Shown: one piece after another, positions 54,660 through 64,000 of the stretch | Layout: every line of letters starts with the position of its first letter | How positions within the stretch are numbered: position 1 is the stretch's first letter | Assembly: GCF_002099425.1 (NCBI RefSeq) | Contig: NW_018344165.1 | Coordinates: forward strand, 62,001 to 126,000 | DNA: 64,000 nt | Direction of reading: 5' to 3' | Origin: Phascolarctos cinereus | Lineage: Eukaryota; Chordata; Mammalia; Diprotodontia; Phascolarctidae | The notes under the pieces: generated by a model | The model's database searches: none | What the model saw: the letters and a program-made list of their open reading frames with translations, nothing else | Told to the model about the DNA's origin: nothing | Position numbers and translations under genes: made by a program

Positions 54660-54815
54660 AAATGGTCATATGGATTATTTATACCCAACCTGTGGCAGAG
54701 CCTTCTGAGCTCATACTGGTCTGATCAGCCAGAGTCATACACACTGTACCTTGACCCCAACGTAGTGATGTCATCTTGGTCATCTTTGAGTTCAAAGGAC
54801 AACTAAACAGCTTAA
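54660..54815 (+). repeat. SINE or LINE end with RTE-like tail
   Basis: 'ggtctgatcagccagagtca', 'cacactgtaccttgacccca', 'tgatgtcatcttggtcatct', 'tcaaaggacaactaa' resemble an RTE-mobilised tail. Confidence 0.55.
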
Positions 54816-54899
54816 TAAATGCTCATTGATTGGTTGTTGATTCTCATCTTGGGGACAGTGATGTTTGGAGAAGTAGGAAAGCAGATTTCTTAACTAGAG

Positions 54900-55689
54900 T
54901 TTGAATTTGGTCATTCTTAATATGTTAATCAAAAGACATTCCTTAAGGGCATATTTCATGTGCCTAGCATTGCACTTCATGGTATAGAAGATACACAGAG
55001 ATATTTAGACATGACAATTATACAAAGAAATCACTAGAATCATAGGACTTAGAGCTATGATCGACAATGAAGACTATGTAGCTCAACTGCCTCCTTTTAT
55101 TTTTATTGGCATCTTTTATTTTCATTGGTCGATACAAGAATTTAAGTATGTGCATAAGGACCAAAGCAAAATTATGAGCAAGAACGAAAACCAAAACGCT
55201 TCCACGTCGTGACTTTCCCCATTGCTTTTGGTATATCACAGATCAGCATAAGAAATTAAATAGGATATTTTGGGGGAGTTCTGCAGAAGTCACAGATGAC
55301 ATTAGAAGGCCAACAATAACAGAAAATTTTAGACATTCAAAAATGCATAAAATATATGTATAGTATTGTATAATATCCACATATTTTATCTTTTAATTCC
55401 GTAAGTACCCCATAAAAGAAAAATAAAAAATCCAGACTTCTTCTCTGGTATGAAGAGAGGGCCAAAAAATTTCATTCAGATTTTCCAGATCTCTGGGGTG
55501 CTGCGCCCCTAACCTCCACAATGTGGAAAGGATACCTACATTTCCAAAGAAAAACAATCACAGAACTCCATGAAAACAGTTAAGGAAAAGAATACATAAA
55601 TGCTTGTAAATGACTGGACATGAAATGACATTCTTGTCATTTACCTGGAGTCATTAAGACTCTTAAGAGCTGGAATATTTTAATAAGAT
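54900..55689. other. unassigned AT-rich DNA
   Basis: Only short MIR/L2-like scraps (for example near 54935-55000 and 55030-55090). No gene seen. Confidence 0.4.
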
Positions 55690-55976
55690 TGTAAAGTTGC
55701 TGTCCATGGTACTTGATGTGAATTTTGTGCTGTTTGATGTTACCTTCATTCACATAATTTTAGTCAGTGTGTGTAATGTAATTTTGCTTCCTTCCCCACC
55801 CTACAGCACACTATTTCTTATAACCCTTTTCAAATTTCTTTTTGTTTTTCATGTGTGTTATTCCATACAGAACAATGATATTCCATTATGCATTCATGTA
55901 CCACAATGTGAACATAGTTCTAGGTGGTTTTTTTGTCTTTATTAGTTGTTGTTGCTATTATAAATAGTGCTATTAG

Positions 55977-55977
<1 letters not shown>

Positions 55978-56043
<66 letters not shown>
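55978..56043. repeat. (AT)n microsatellite
   Basis: About 32 pure AT units; open frames encode YI repeats and are artefacts. Confidence 0.98.
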
Positions 56044-56050
<7 letters not shown>

Positions 56051-56264
56051 CATATTTTGTACATACGGGTTCCTTTTTCCCTGTCACTAACCTCAATATA
56101 TTTTAAGCCCCAAAGTAGGAATTTTTGGACCAAAGGGAATGAATATTTCAGTAACTTTTATTGTATAATTCCATCTTGTTTTCCAAAATGATTAAATCAG
56201 TTCACAGCTATAGCTATTTTCCTGTGTGCTTTCCAAGACTGGATTTTATCATATTTTACTATGT

Positions 56265-56420
56265 GAGTTCCAATGTTGCCTTAGGCACTTACTAGCTGTG
56301 TGATCCTAAACAAGTCATTGAACCTCTTTTGCTATCACATTCTTCATCTGGAAGATAGTAGATGGGATTCAATGTACTCGAAGGCTCTAAACCTAATGAT
56401 GCTATGATCTAATGCTGGAT
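56265..56420 (+). repeat. MIR/Ther1 SINE inside L1
   Basis: 'gcacttactagctgtgtgat', 'cattcttcatctggaagata', 'gatgggattcaatg'. Confidence 0.72.
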
Positions 56421-56889
56421 CTAAAGGTATTTTACAGTGACATATTGGCTAGTGAGCTTGCCTGGGATTTAGGAATGCCTGGGCTCTCCCTCTCCCTCTG
56501 ATACATATTATCAGTATTTCTCTTGGTGAAAGTTACCCTCTTAGTGCTCTCTAAGACTCCAAGTTGCAGAACAATCACTAACTTAAATTGGTAGAGGGTG
56601 GAAGCTCCCTATACCAATGAGATCACAGATCACTTCCTTCCCTCTCCAAAACAATAAAGAACCTCAGAGGTTTTTTTTTAAATATCTTTGAACTTTGCAT
56701 CATCTTAACTGTTAAATAGGACCTTCCTTCTTCCTCTTCTTTGTAACAAAGAATGAAAAAGAGAGAGAGAAGAAATCAGTTCAGTAAAACTCACTAGCAA
56801 CTCAGAGTGGTTTTATTTGCATTTCTGATTATTCTCAATTTTGAAGTATTTTCAAGTGATTGGTAGTAGTTTGTGTTACTTTGGAGAAG

Positions 56890-57345
56890 GACTTTTTTTC
56901 ATTTTGCAGAAAAGAAAACTTAATACAAGAGAGGCCATAGGATCATAGGCTTTAGAGGTAAAATTCTTTATCCAGGAACATACAGGTAATGAGTTGCAAA
57001 GCCAGGGTTTGAACCCAGTTCTTCTACTAATAATCTGAGTCAATTAGTGCCTAGGATGCCTCCAATGTAAAGGGCATGTCTCTAATATTATGAACTCCAC
57101 ATTAGATGGTGAGGAGTTAGTCTCAGGATCATGCCCAAGTTTCCTACCACGAGCCAAAAGTATGAGAATTGGATGGTGCAATGGAAAGGATATCAGCTTG
57201 GGACTCAGAGGACCTGCATTCAAATCCTGCCTCTGATTCTTCTTATCTGTGTGACCATGGACAAATCATCTAATATAACTGGATTTTAGTTTCCTCACAT
57301 GCAAAATGATGGAGTTTAGCTATATGGCCTCTGATTTCTCTTCCT
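56890..57345. repeat. MIR (minus) then MIR (plus)
   Basis: 56890-57070 antisense ('gaacatacaggtaatgagtt', 'gccagggtttgaacccagtt'). 57165-57345 sense ('ggactcagaggacctgcatt', 'cttatctgtgtgaccatgga'). Confidence 0.78.
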
Positions 57346-57549
57346 CTATTATCTCCCAAAAGACACCTGGACCTTTCCTGTCATGGGATTCTCTGATCTA
57401 AGAGACATAGGTAATAGAAAATCAATTTATTTCTTAAAAATAGATTTATTTCTTAAAACATTTCACTTCCTTCTTTAAACCACAATTGGAAAAGATTGTG
57501 TTGTTTTTCTTACCCTCCCCTCCTCACCAGCAAAAGACCCTGCATATAG

Positions 57550-57804
57550 CAGACATGGTGGCACAGTGGATGGAGTGCCAGGCCTAAAGTGAGGAAGACT
57601 CATCTTCTTGAGTTCAAATCTGGCCTCAGACACTTACTAGCTGTATGACCCTAGGCCAATCACTTAACCCTGTTTGCCTCAGTTTCCTCATCTGTAAAAT
57701 GAGCTAGAGAAGGAAATGGCAAACGACTCCAGTATCTGTGCTAAGAAAACCCCCAATGGAGCACAAAGAGTTGGACATGACTGAAATGACTGAGTGACAA
57801 CAAT
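57550..57804 (+). mobile_element. marsupial tRNA-derived SINE, long form
   Basis: 'cagacatggtggcacagtgg', 'gagttcaaatctggcctcag', 'atgagctagagaaggaaatg', 'gactgaaatgactgagtgac'. 57346-57549 is unassigned. Confidence 0.9.
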
Positions 57805-57824
57805 ACATATTTGTTGAACTGAGT

Positions 57825-57975
57825 TTATACATTGTTTTCCTCACAAGAGCCCTGTGGGGTTGATAGTGATGTTATTTTATACATGAGGAAATTGAGACTC
57901 TGAGAAGAAAGAGATATTTCCAGAGCCAATTTGAAACCAAGTTTAAAGCCTTTTTTCATTATATTCTACTGTCTT
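57825..57975 (-). repeat. MIR-like SINE
   Basis: 'cctcacaagagccctgtggg', 'acatgaggaaattgagactc'. Confidence 0.75.
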
Positions 57976-58064
57976 TTAATTAATCCCTCACATGTTTAGA
58001 GCATGTTAGAGTTTCATAAGCAAATTCCTATTACCTCATCTGATCCAAGTAACAAATCTGTGAG

Positions 58065-59000
58065 GCAACTTGAGAAAGTAGAAGGAACTCTGTGTTTGGA
58101 ATCAGAGGTATTGTTCAAATTATGTCTCTGCCCTTTACAATTCTGTGTGCCCTTGGGCGAAGCAAAACCTCTCTGGTCTCTATTTCCCTCTGTATGAAGT
58201 GAGAGGTTTGACTAGATGATCTGTAAGGACCATTCCATTTCTAAACCCTGTTATATGTTATAGTGAGGACTCCAAGTGAATAATCAAGTACAAGCATTAT
58301 AATTATAAAATCTAGCTGAGGTCACAAAACTCAGCAGATGGTGTGCTTCCTACCTCCTTTATTCTCTCTTGTCCTCCTTTCCCAAATCTGTTTGCGGAGC
58401 CATAAGGACATTCTCAGGAAGCTTGAGAATCTATTTGATTGGGACTCTGAGAACCTGGGTTCAAATTCTGCTTCTGCCACATGCCAGTTTGTTTGTTTCT
58501 TTGTTTTTACCTTAGATAAAATCCTTCTTTTCTCTGAGCCTCAGCTTCCTCATCTATAAGATGAAGGGGTTGTACCAGACCATCTCTAAGCATCCTTCCC
58601 ACCCATAAGTTCTAGTAATCATGACTCCAGTCCTATGAATAACTATCCCAAAGGCTCCGAATTTTACTCACATCACCCATCTTCAACTAGTGCAGCCTCA
58701 TATTACAGGTGGGTGACTTTTTAAGATCTAAATCTACATTAGGCAAAGACCATTGCATTTTGAAAGGTCGTGAATTTAACTCATAAATATTTAATTTGTG
58801 TGAATTTCTATGGTAAAAACCAACCGCCCCCCCAAAAAAAAACCCTCTTATGTTCAATTCAATGTAGTAGAAAGAGTATTTGGCTTCTTAAGACCTGGGT
58901 TCAAATGTGGCACTTGCTAGCTATATGACCTTAGGCTAGTTTTACTCATCAACAAAAAGAGGTGGCTGTATTGAATGATCAGTTAGGTCCTTTTCAGCAA
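58065..59000 (+). repeat. three MIR/Ther1 SINEs in a row
   Basis: 58065-58260 ('gtgtttggaatcagaggtat', 'gaggtttgactagatgatct'), 58430-58620 ('gaacctgggttcaaattctg', 'cctcatctataagatgaagg') and 58858-59000 ('gacctgggttcaaatgtggc'). Between them is short unassigned DNA. Confidence 0.78.
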
Positions 59001-59163
59001 AAAATAAAATCTAAGATAACATTTAGTACCTACTGTGTGCAGAGGCCCATGTTCAGAATTGGGAGAGAAACAAAGTCTAAATAAAAGACCATCCTTGCTC
59101 AAGTAATACTTAACAGACTAGTAAAGAGATAAAGACACATGACACATGCCTTTTTGGTCTACA

Positions 59164-59372
59164 TCAGGGTTTCTTAATTTTTTTGTGTGTGTCATGGACC
59201 CTTTTGGTCATCTGGTGAAGCCTATGGATCCTTCTCAGAAGAATATTTTTAAATAATTCAAGGAAATTTTAGTTAGAGGTTAGTCAAATAAAGATGTAAT
59301 TTTTTCCCCCAACCAAGTTTACAGAAATCTGTCTGAAGACCATGTGTCTCTGATTAAGAGCCCCTGGTTAAA
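59164..59372. mobile_element. hAT-like MITE, copy 3 of 3
   Basis: Ends cagggtttcttaat and ctgattaagagcccctgg are inverted relatives. Inside: 'gtcatggacccttttggtca', 'cttctcagaagaatattttt'. Same family as 29165 and 42088. Confidence 0.7.
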
Positions 59373-59384
59373 TAGTTCATTGGT

Positions 59385-59605
59385 ATAGGGAACTCTCAGT
59401 GAGGAAAACCCTTCTTCCAAAGCAGATGATCATTATTCTGCAATTTATAATTTTAGAAAATTCCCTGGGGGTGGGCACTGAGATGTGAAGAGACTTGTTC
59501 AGGGTCATACTGCCAGACATTATGTGTCTGAGGTGAGACTTGGACCCACATCTTCCTGACTCTGAGGTTGACTTCTTGACTTCACCACTATGACAGACTG
59601 TCTCT
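59385..59605 (-). repeat. CORE-SINE (Mar1-type)
   Basis: 'ggaactctcagtgaggaaaa', 'gcaatttataattttagaaa', 'gacttgttcagggtcatact', 'gacttggacccacatcttcc' are antisense. Confidence 0.72.
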
Positions 59606-59633
59606 CTCAACATATGCTTAGGTGGGGCAGCTA

Positions 59634-59800
59634 GGTGGTGCAGTGATAGAACTCCAGCCTTGGAGTCAGGAGAACCTAAGTTCAAATCTGGCCTCAAGAC
59701 ACATAACACTTACTAGCTGTGTGACTCTGGGCAAGTCACTTAATCCCAACTGCCTCACCAAAAAACCCTCCAAAAAAACAGACAAAAACAAACAAGAAAA
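59634..59800 (+). mobile_element. marsupial tRNA-derived SINE, short form
   Basis: 'ggggcagctaggtggtgcag' to a long CAAAAA-type tail. aacatatg occurs just before (about 59619) and just after (about 59799). Confidence 0.92.
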
Positions 59801-60142
59801 CATATGTTTTGGTGACTATAAAATAAAATATGAGAAGTGTAGTTAAAGGGTACAGAAAAAATTGCCACATTGAGGTTCAGGGGGATGAGGGGGCATTTGA
59901 GTTGATCCTTAAAGTGTAGAATAATAGTTCTATAGATCACTTAAGGCTCAGGGATCATGTAATTTAAAAAAGTTGAGTGTAACAGGCATTGCAACTAATT
60001 ATGTCCATGTTTCAAATAAAACTCCTATTTTTCTCCCCACTTATGGGACCAGTTATGTAGCTGACTCCCAGAACTAGCCTTCCTGGCTTGTTGATATCTC
60101 TGATGCAGCTTGGATGTACCCTTAAAACAATACAGAGAATCA

Positions 60143-60342
60143 CTAATAATAATACTAGCTTTCATGTGGCTTTACAAAATACTTTTATATCCTTGAGCCC
60201 ATTTGAGGGTCACCATACTGTATGACTGGCAAATTACTATGACTACAGAGCAGGAAACAGAGGTTCAGTGATGAGACTTTCCTTACCCAAGCTCATATGG
60301 TTAAATAGTTAAGTTAGAGATTGAATTCAGCATTCTCATACA
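60143..60342 (-). repeat. MIR/Ther1 SINE
   Basis: 'gtggctttacaaaatacttt', 'agcaggaaacagaggttcag', 'cccaagctcatatggttaaa'. 59801-60142 is unassigned. Confidence 0.75.
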
Positions 60343-60374
60343 AACCTTTTTTTTTCTCCTGGGGACATAGATCT

Positions 60375-60600
60375 ATCAGTCAACAAACATTTAAAAAGTA
60401 CTTTCTAGATGCCAAACACTGGATTAATACTGAGAAAACAAATACAAATAGAAAGTCCTTGCCCTCAAGAAACTTCCATTTTAATGGGGGAAGGGAACAG
60501 GTACAGGGTGGGGGAAGACTAGGGAGTTCTCTGCACTGAGGGTATGATAGAGGAAGTCTGGAGTGCATCCTGGAGAGGAATGAGTGCTGGCTAGCTAGGG
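60375..60600 (-). repeat. L2 LINE 3' end
   Basis: 'agtcaacaaacatttaaaaa', 'ctttctagatgccaaacact', 'tccttgccctcaagaaactt' are antisense L2. Confidence 0.75.
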
Positions 60601-60604
60601 TGCC

Positions 60605-60925
60605 CCTCTTAAATACAGTTATCCCTTCTACATCAAGGGAGTTAGGGGCCTGGCATCCCAAGATCTGGAAAATCCTCATAAAATATTTTGGTCCTCCCTT
60701 TGTACCAGAAAAGAAGTCTGAATTTTTCTTTTTCTTTTATGGGGTATTTACAGTACCTTATTGTAAAATTTGGATCAAGTATTTTTCTGTGTCATCTGCT
60801 GGCCTTTGTGTGTCATCCTTGGCTTTTGCAAAACTCCTCCAAAATTCCCATTTAATTTCTTATGCCAATCCCTGATATATTGAAACTGCAATGAGGAAAG
60901 TCACAATAAGGAAGGGAAAATTATA
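60605..60925. mobile_element. Tigger/pogo-like MITE (tentative)
   Basis: 'cagttatcccttctacatca' at the left and 'gtcacaataaggaagggaaa' at the right are weak inverted relatives (tcccttc/gaaggga). 'ggcctggcatcccaagatct' resembles a Tigger interior. Confidence 0.45.
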
Positions 60926-61870
60926 GAGATTCTGGGAGGAGTCATCAGATCAAAGGAAGAGGCCTCAGGGACAGAGAGTACTTCTAATATGAATTATGGG
61001 AAATGAATTATTGAATGTATTGTGAATTCCAGGGCTGGAGTGAGCTTCCAGGTTGAAGTGGTTTCTGTGAAATGGTAGTGAAGGTCTCTGTAGCCTGGAG
61101 AAGAATGAGATACATAGACAAGAAAACCCTGACCCGTCAGTGACTGAAACTCCTGACATGGCCCTGAGCAGCACTGGTAATGATCTGGGATCTGTAGAAA
61201 CAACAGCTAAATCATTTCCACTGGGCTTAATAAGAGTTTATCTAAGAAAACTTCCTCTATCACATCACAAAGGCAAGAGACTATTGTGGTCGGTATCAGA
61301 CAAGGTTCTGCATTAGACCGTCTTGCTTTTTGTTTTTGCACAGGGGAGGGGCCCATCTGGAGGCAGGGAAGAAACTGACCGCTGTGTAAAGAAGAAAGAC
61401 AATACTTTGGGTACTGAAAAACATGAAAATATGGCCAAAGGCAGTGTCAGAAGAGGAAAAAATGTGGAGATGTTCTTAAGCTCAGTAATTTAGGATCTAA
61501 TCCAGGTCAGGCTGGTCTTCCTGAAGTATAGTCACCTCACAATTTGGTGCCAGGGTGACAAGAAGGCAGTTGTCTCAGTGAAGCCCAAGCCCACTGTTGG
61601 AGAAGTTTTAATTCAACAGCATTTATTAAGTATTTATTATTTGCAAAGCCCTTCTAATCAACTCAGAGCCCGTAGCTTGTTAACAAAGACCCATCTTACT
61701 ATATGAAGAATATTATATTATATTATCTGTGGTCGTCCTAGTAGAAAAGGCAGTTGGGTTTATTTTAAATTTTGATTATAAGAAAGTGACTAAATCGTCT
61801 ATAACCTTTGCCATCTATGCTCTATTCCCTTTACTAGTCATATAATTCAAAGATGTCAAAGATGGAAACA
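60926..61870. other. unassigned DNA
   Basis: A short antisense L2 start is at 61610-61675 ('cagcatttattaagtattta'). Nothing else recognised. Confidence 0.4.
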
Positions 61871-62334
61871 AAGGTCCAATCTATATCAAGATTGTCATAG
61901 TAACACTCTGTGGTAGTGAAAAACTGGAAACAATGTGAGTTCTTATCAACTGGAAAATAACTGAAAAAATTACGGAATATGAATGTAATGGTATATTATA
62001 GTGATGTAAGAAATGAATTGTAACTATATGTTGCATAGAAAGTGCCAACTTGAATTGCAAAAAAGAAGTCTCCTCATCCAAGAGTTCCCTAAACCAGTAG
62101 AATCAAAGGTCGTATTCTTGAGCTTATCCTTAAGAAACAAGGAGTTCAGAGAAACATGGGAAACTTTGTAAGAACTGATGCATGTCAAAATAAGAAGAAT
62201 CAAGAGAATAACATACACAATAACCATAAAAATGTAAATGAAAAGATCTCCAAATGGAAGTTGACCTCTGAGTAACAGACAAACCAATAAAAATCCTAGA
62301 TAAAATGTAAGAAAGCAATTACCTTCTCCATCAT

Positions 62335-62735
62335 AGAAGCATCTAGGAAGATCTGGGTTCAAATCCAGCTTCAGACCCTGAACTAATTATGTGATCTTGG
62401 GCAAATCATTTAAGCACATACCTCAGCTTCTTCATCTGTAAAATGGGGCTAATAATAGTACCTACCTCCCAGTGTTGTTGTGAGTTTCAAATCAGATAAT
62501 ATTTGTATAACGCTTAGTACAGAAGCAGCTAGGTGGTATAGTGGATAGAGCTTTGGCTTTGGAGTCAGGAGGACCTGAGTTCAAATCTGGCCTCAGACAC
62601 TTGATACTTACTAGCTGTGTGACCCTGGGCAAGTCACTTAACCCTGATTTTCTCATCAAAAAAAATAATGCTTAGTACAGTGTCTGGCACATTATATGCA
62701 CTTAATAAATGTTTATTTCCTTCCTTCATGAAAGG
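62335..62735 (+). repeat. MIR/Ther1 SINE split by a younger SINE
   Basis: MIR left part 62335-62522 ('gcttcttcatctgtaaaatg', 'cccagtgttgttgtgagttt'), right part 62681-62735 ('tgtctggcacattatatgca'). Confidence 0.88.
62508..62680 (+). mobile_element. marsupial tRNA-derived SINE inside MIR, with target duplication
   Basis: Element 62523-62665. Flanks taacgcttagtacag (62508-62522) and taatgcttagtacag (62666-62680) differ at one of 15 positions and are MIR sequence. Confidence 0.95.
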
Positions 62736-63256
62736 AAGATGGGGGATATTAAAACAGACTATGGTGTACCTCTTCAGACGAAGTTTTTGCTTTGAATATT
62801 TTTGCTTTGTGTTTGCACAAAGGAAGATGTAAGCTAGGGGAAGAGAAAGAATTGGCTGGAATGTAAAAAGAAAAGATCAATAAAATAATTTTTTAAAATA
62901 TGATCATGATTAGTATCAATAGCTCACATTTATATGGCACCTGAAATGGTGTATGATTTAGGTGGAGGCCCTACAATCCAGTCCCATCCAACGATCCTTT
63001 TTATGTTCATGCTATGTGTAAGGCATTGTGCTAGATGCAGGAGATTCAAAGCCATGTCTAAAGTCAACCTCCATCCTCTAGGACAATGTCACCTCTTACC
63101 TACATCATTAAATCCATACTTCTCTACTTGGTGTTCAGGGCCTTCCCAGTGCCCTCACTCTATACTTCCAGTCTTATCTTATCTCGTTCCCTTCCATTCT
63201 AACTAGACCAGTTTCCCCATTCATCCTCAGACACCCATCTCCCTGCCTCTGTTCAC

Positions 63257-63640
63257 TTCTTGTTGGGACAAAATGAGACAAAAATTATTGAACAGTTAAC
63301 ACAAAGAAATTTACTTAGCCCTAATATAGCAAAGATGTATAGTAACACTAAGACCCTATGGACATGGCTCCCTGGTCTCCACTCGGAAACACACCTAGTC
63401 AGTAGGGAAGTGAATCGTGATTTAAGTGGTTTTTAGGTATCCACCAAGTGTGAAAGGCCCCCAATCCCATGGATGGGAACTTTTATGCCTACGGGTCACT
63501 AGGACATCACATCAACAAAGCCAGAGACCACCAAGCACTCAGCCTTGCTTTCCCTATCCCCACCCACAAGGCCAAACCAATTTTAGTTTTGTTGCCTTTT
63601 AGGAAAAAATCTCATGTTGGGGGGATGGAGAAGATGGTAC
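63257..63640. other. unidentified insertion in L2, possible solo-LTR fossil
   Basis: About 385 bp that begins near tgttgggacaaaatgag and interrupts L2. Its compact, low-decay look suggests an LTR, but the ends are not certain. It contains no gene parts. Confidence 0.3.
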
Positions 63641-63702
63641 GTGTTGCTCCATTCACTCTCCAGGAACTCCCTCTCTCTCATCCCTGCTTCTTTTCTGTCC
63701 AG

Positions 63703-63790
63703 ATTTCAGTTGTATCCAACTTTTCATGACCACATTTAGGGTTTCCTTGACAAAGATACTGGAGTGGTTTGCCATTTCCTTTTCTAGCTC
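63703..63790 (-). repeat. marsupial SINE tail fragment
   Basis: 'ttcatgaccacatttagggt', 'tactggagtggtttgccatt' is the antisense 3' tail of the long SINE; its tRNA head is missing. Confidence 0.82.
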
Positions 63791-63900
63791 TCTGCTTCTC
63801 TAAATCCCATCCATTCTTCCAGGCTTTAGATTGAGTCCCACTTCTCTCAAGAAGCCTGTCCTGATCATCATAGCACATTGTGATATTTAGATTTTTGATC

Positions 63901-64000
63901 TCTATGTTAACACATATCATACAAATGGAAAGCATTCTGGCTCTAGAGTTCTGAGGCCTGAGTGGGAATCCTGACTCTGCCATTTTACTACTTGTGTGAC
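63901..64000 (+). repeat. MIR/Ther1 SINE, cut by window end
   Basis: 'gaaagcattctggctctaga', 'tgactctgccattttactac', 'ttgtgtgac' is the start of a plus MIR. Confidence 0.75.

Larger units (their letters stand above)
55690..56890 (-). mobile_element. old L1 3' end, interrupted
   Basis: 'atgatattccattatgcatt', 'gttgctattataaatagtgc', 'ttttccaaaatgattaaatc' and, after other DNA, 'ggttttatttgcatttctga' (56810) are antisense L1 3' end in order. Interruptions: (AT)n at 55978-56043 and a MIR with other DNA at about 56265-56790. Confidence 0.78.
61880..62895 (+). mobile_element. L1 3' end, split by SINEs
   Basis: 'ggtagtgaaaaactggaaac', 'atgaatgtaatggtatatta', 'gagttcagagaaacatggga', 'gaatcaagagaataacatac' are sense L1 3' UTR. 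'agatcaataaaataattttt' at 62874 is probably its end. Insertions: a CORE-SINE fragment (62040-62125) and the MIR/SINE pair at 62335-62735. Confidence 0.72.
63083..63900 (+). repeat. L2 LINE ORF2 3' fragment, interrupted twice
   Basis: 'ttggtgttcagggccttccc', 'cttccagtcttatcttatct' before 63256; 'ccaggaactccctctctctc' near 63660; then 'ccaggctttagattgagtcc' and 'aagaagcctgtcctgatcat' after the SINE. 62936-63080 carries small MIR/L2 scraps. Confidence 0.72.

Noticed and set aside
55924-56133. Tyr-Ile repeat frames on both strands
   Set aside because: They are the (AT)n microsatellite.

Overview
The window looks like metatherian (marsupial) nuclear DNA with no intact protein-coding gene. The host call rests on the repeats. 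There are about 20 copies of the marsupial tRNA-derived SINE that opens ggggcagctaggtgg and carries a gagttcaaatc B-box. There is also a near full-length HAL1 (ORF1-only relative of L1), a marsupial-type RTE 3' end, and a dense background of MIR/Ther1, L2 and L3/CR1 relics. I cannot name the species. No rRNA, free-standing tRNA gene, CRISPR array or bacterial-type operon is visible. Open frames are short and nearly all lie inside repeats or microsatellites. The only host-gene sequences I recognise are two dead retrocopies: GTF2H4 (TFIIH p52; about 47719-49700, minus) and RPL9 (25868-26570, minus, with 12-bp target duplications).

Layout. 1-5 kb: 5'-truncated L1 with target duplication, then HAL1 with a second HAL1 3' end behind it. 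5-15 kb: decayed minus-strand L2s with MIRs and young SINEs, a 179-bp tandem duplication at 12.8-13.1 kb, and unique AT-rich DNA at 13.3-15.6 kb that could be conserved non-coding sequence. 15.8-18 kb: a long TC tract, a second CT tract, an 88-bp loopless palindrome and a long GA tract. 18-22.2 kb: a 2-kb plus-strand L2 with reverse-transcriptase remains. 22.2-25.4 kb: an L3/CR1 inserted in reverse into another L3/CR1, with an unidentified 1.1-kb insertion inside. 25.8-26.7 kb: RPL9 retrocopy inside a SINE. 28.5-28.9 kb: degenerate tandem array built from an L2 motif. 31-32.5 kb: two RTE 3' ends in opposite orientation. 37.3-38.1 kb: remains of a LINE with an R2/R4 (Dong)-type restriction-like endonuclease end. 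39.4-40.1 kb: L1 ORF1-like DNA. 41.6-42.3 kb: L1 inserted at the edge of a MITE. 44.7-50.8 kb: L1 ORF2 pieces separated by MIR, hAT, L2 and the GTF2H4 retrocopy. 51.4-53.1 kb: a minus L2 carrying a 52-bp L1 stub, a MIR and a SINE. 53-64 kb: MIR/L2/SINE mosaic, two L1 3' regions, a Tigger-like MITE and one possible LTR fossil.

There is no pathway to describe. The biology is retrotransposition: L1-type machinery made the retrocopies and SINE insertions, and many target-site duplications are readable, so the order of insertion can be reconstructed. The most unusual items are the R2/R4-type LINE remnant, the loopless palindrome, the two host retrocopies, the L3-in-L3 nest with its unexplained insert, and the 52-bp L1 stub. 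Family names come from remembered consensus sequences; all repeat boundaries are approximate.
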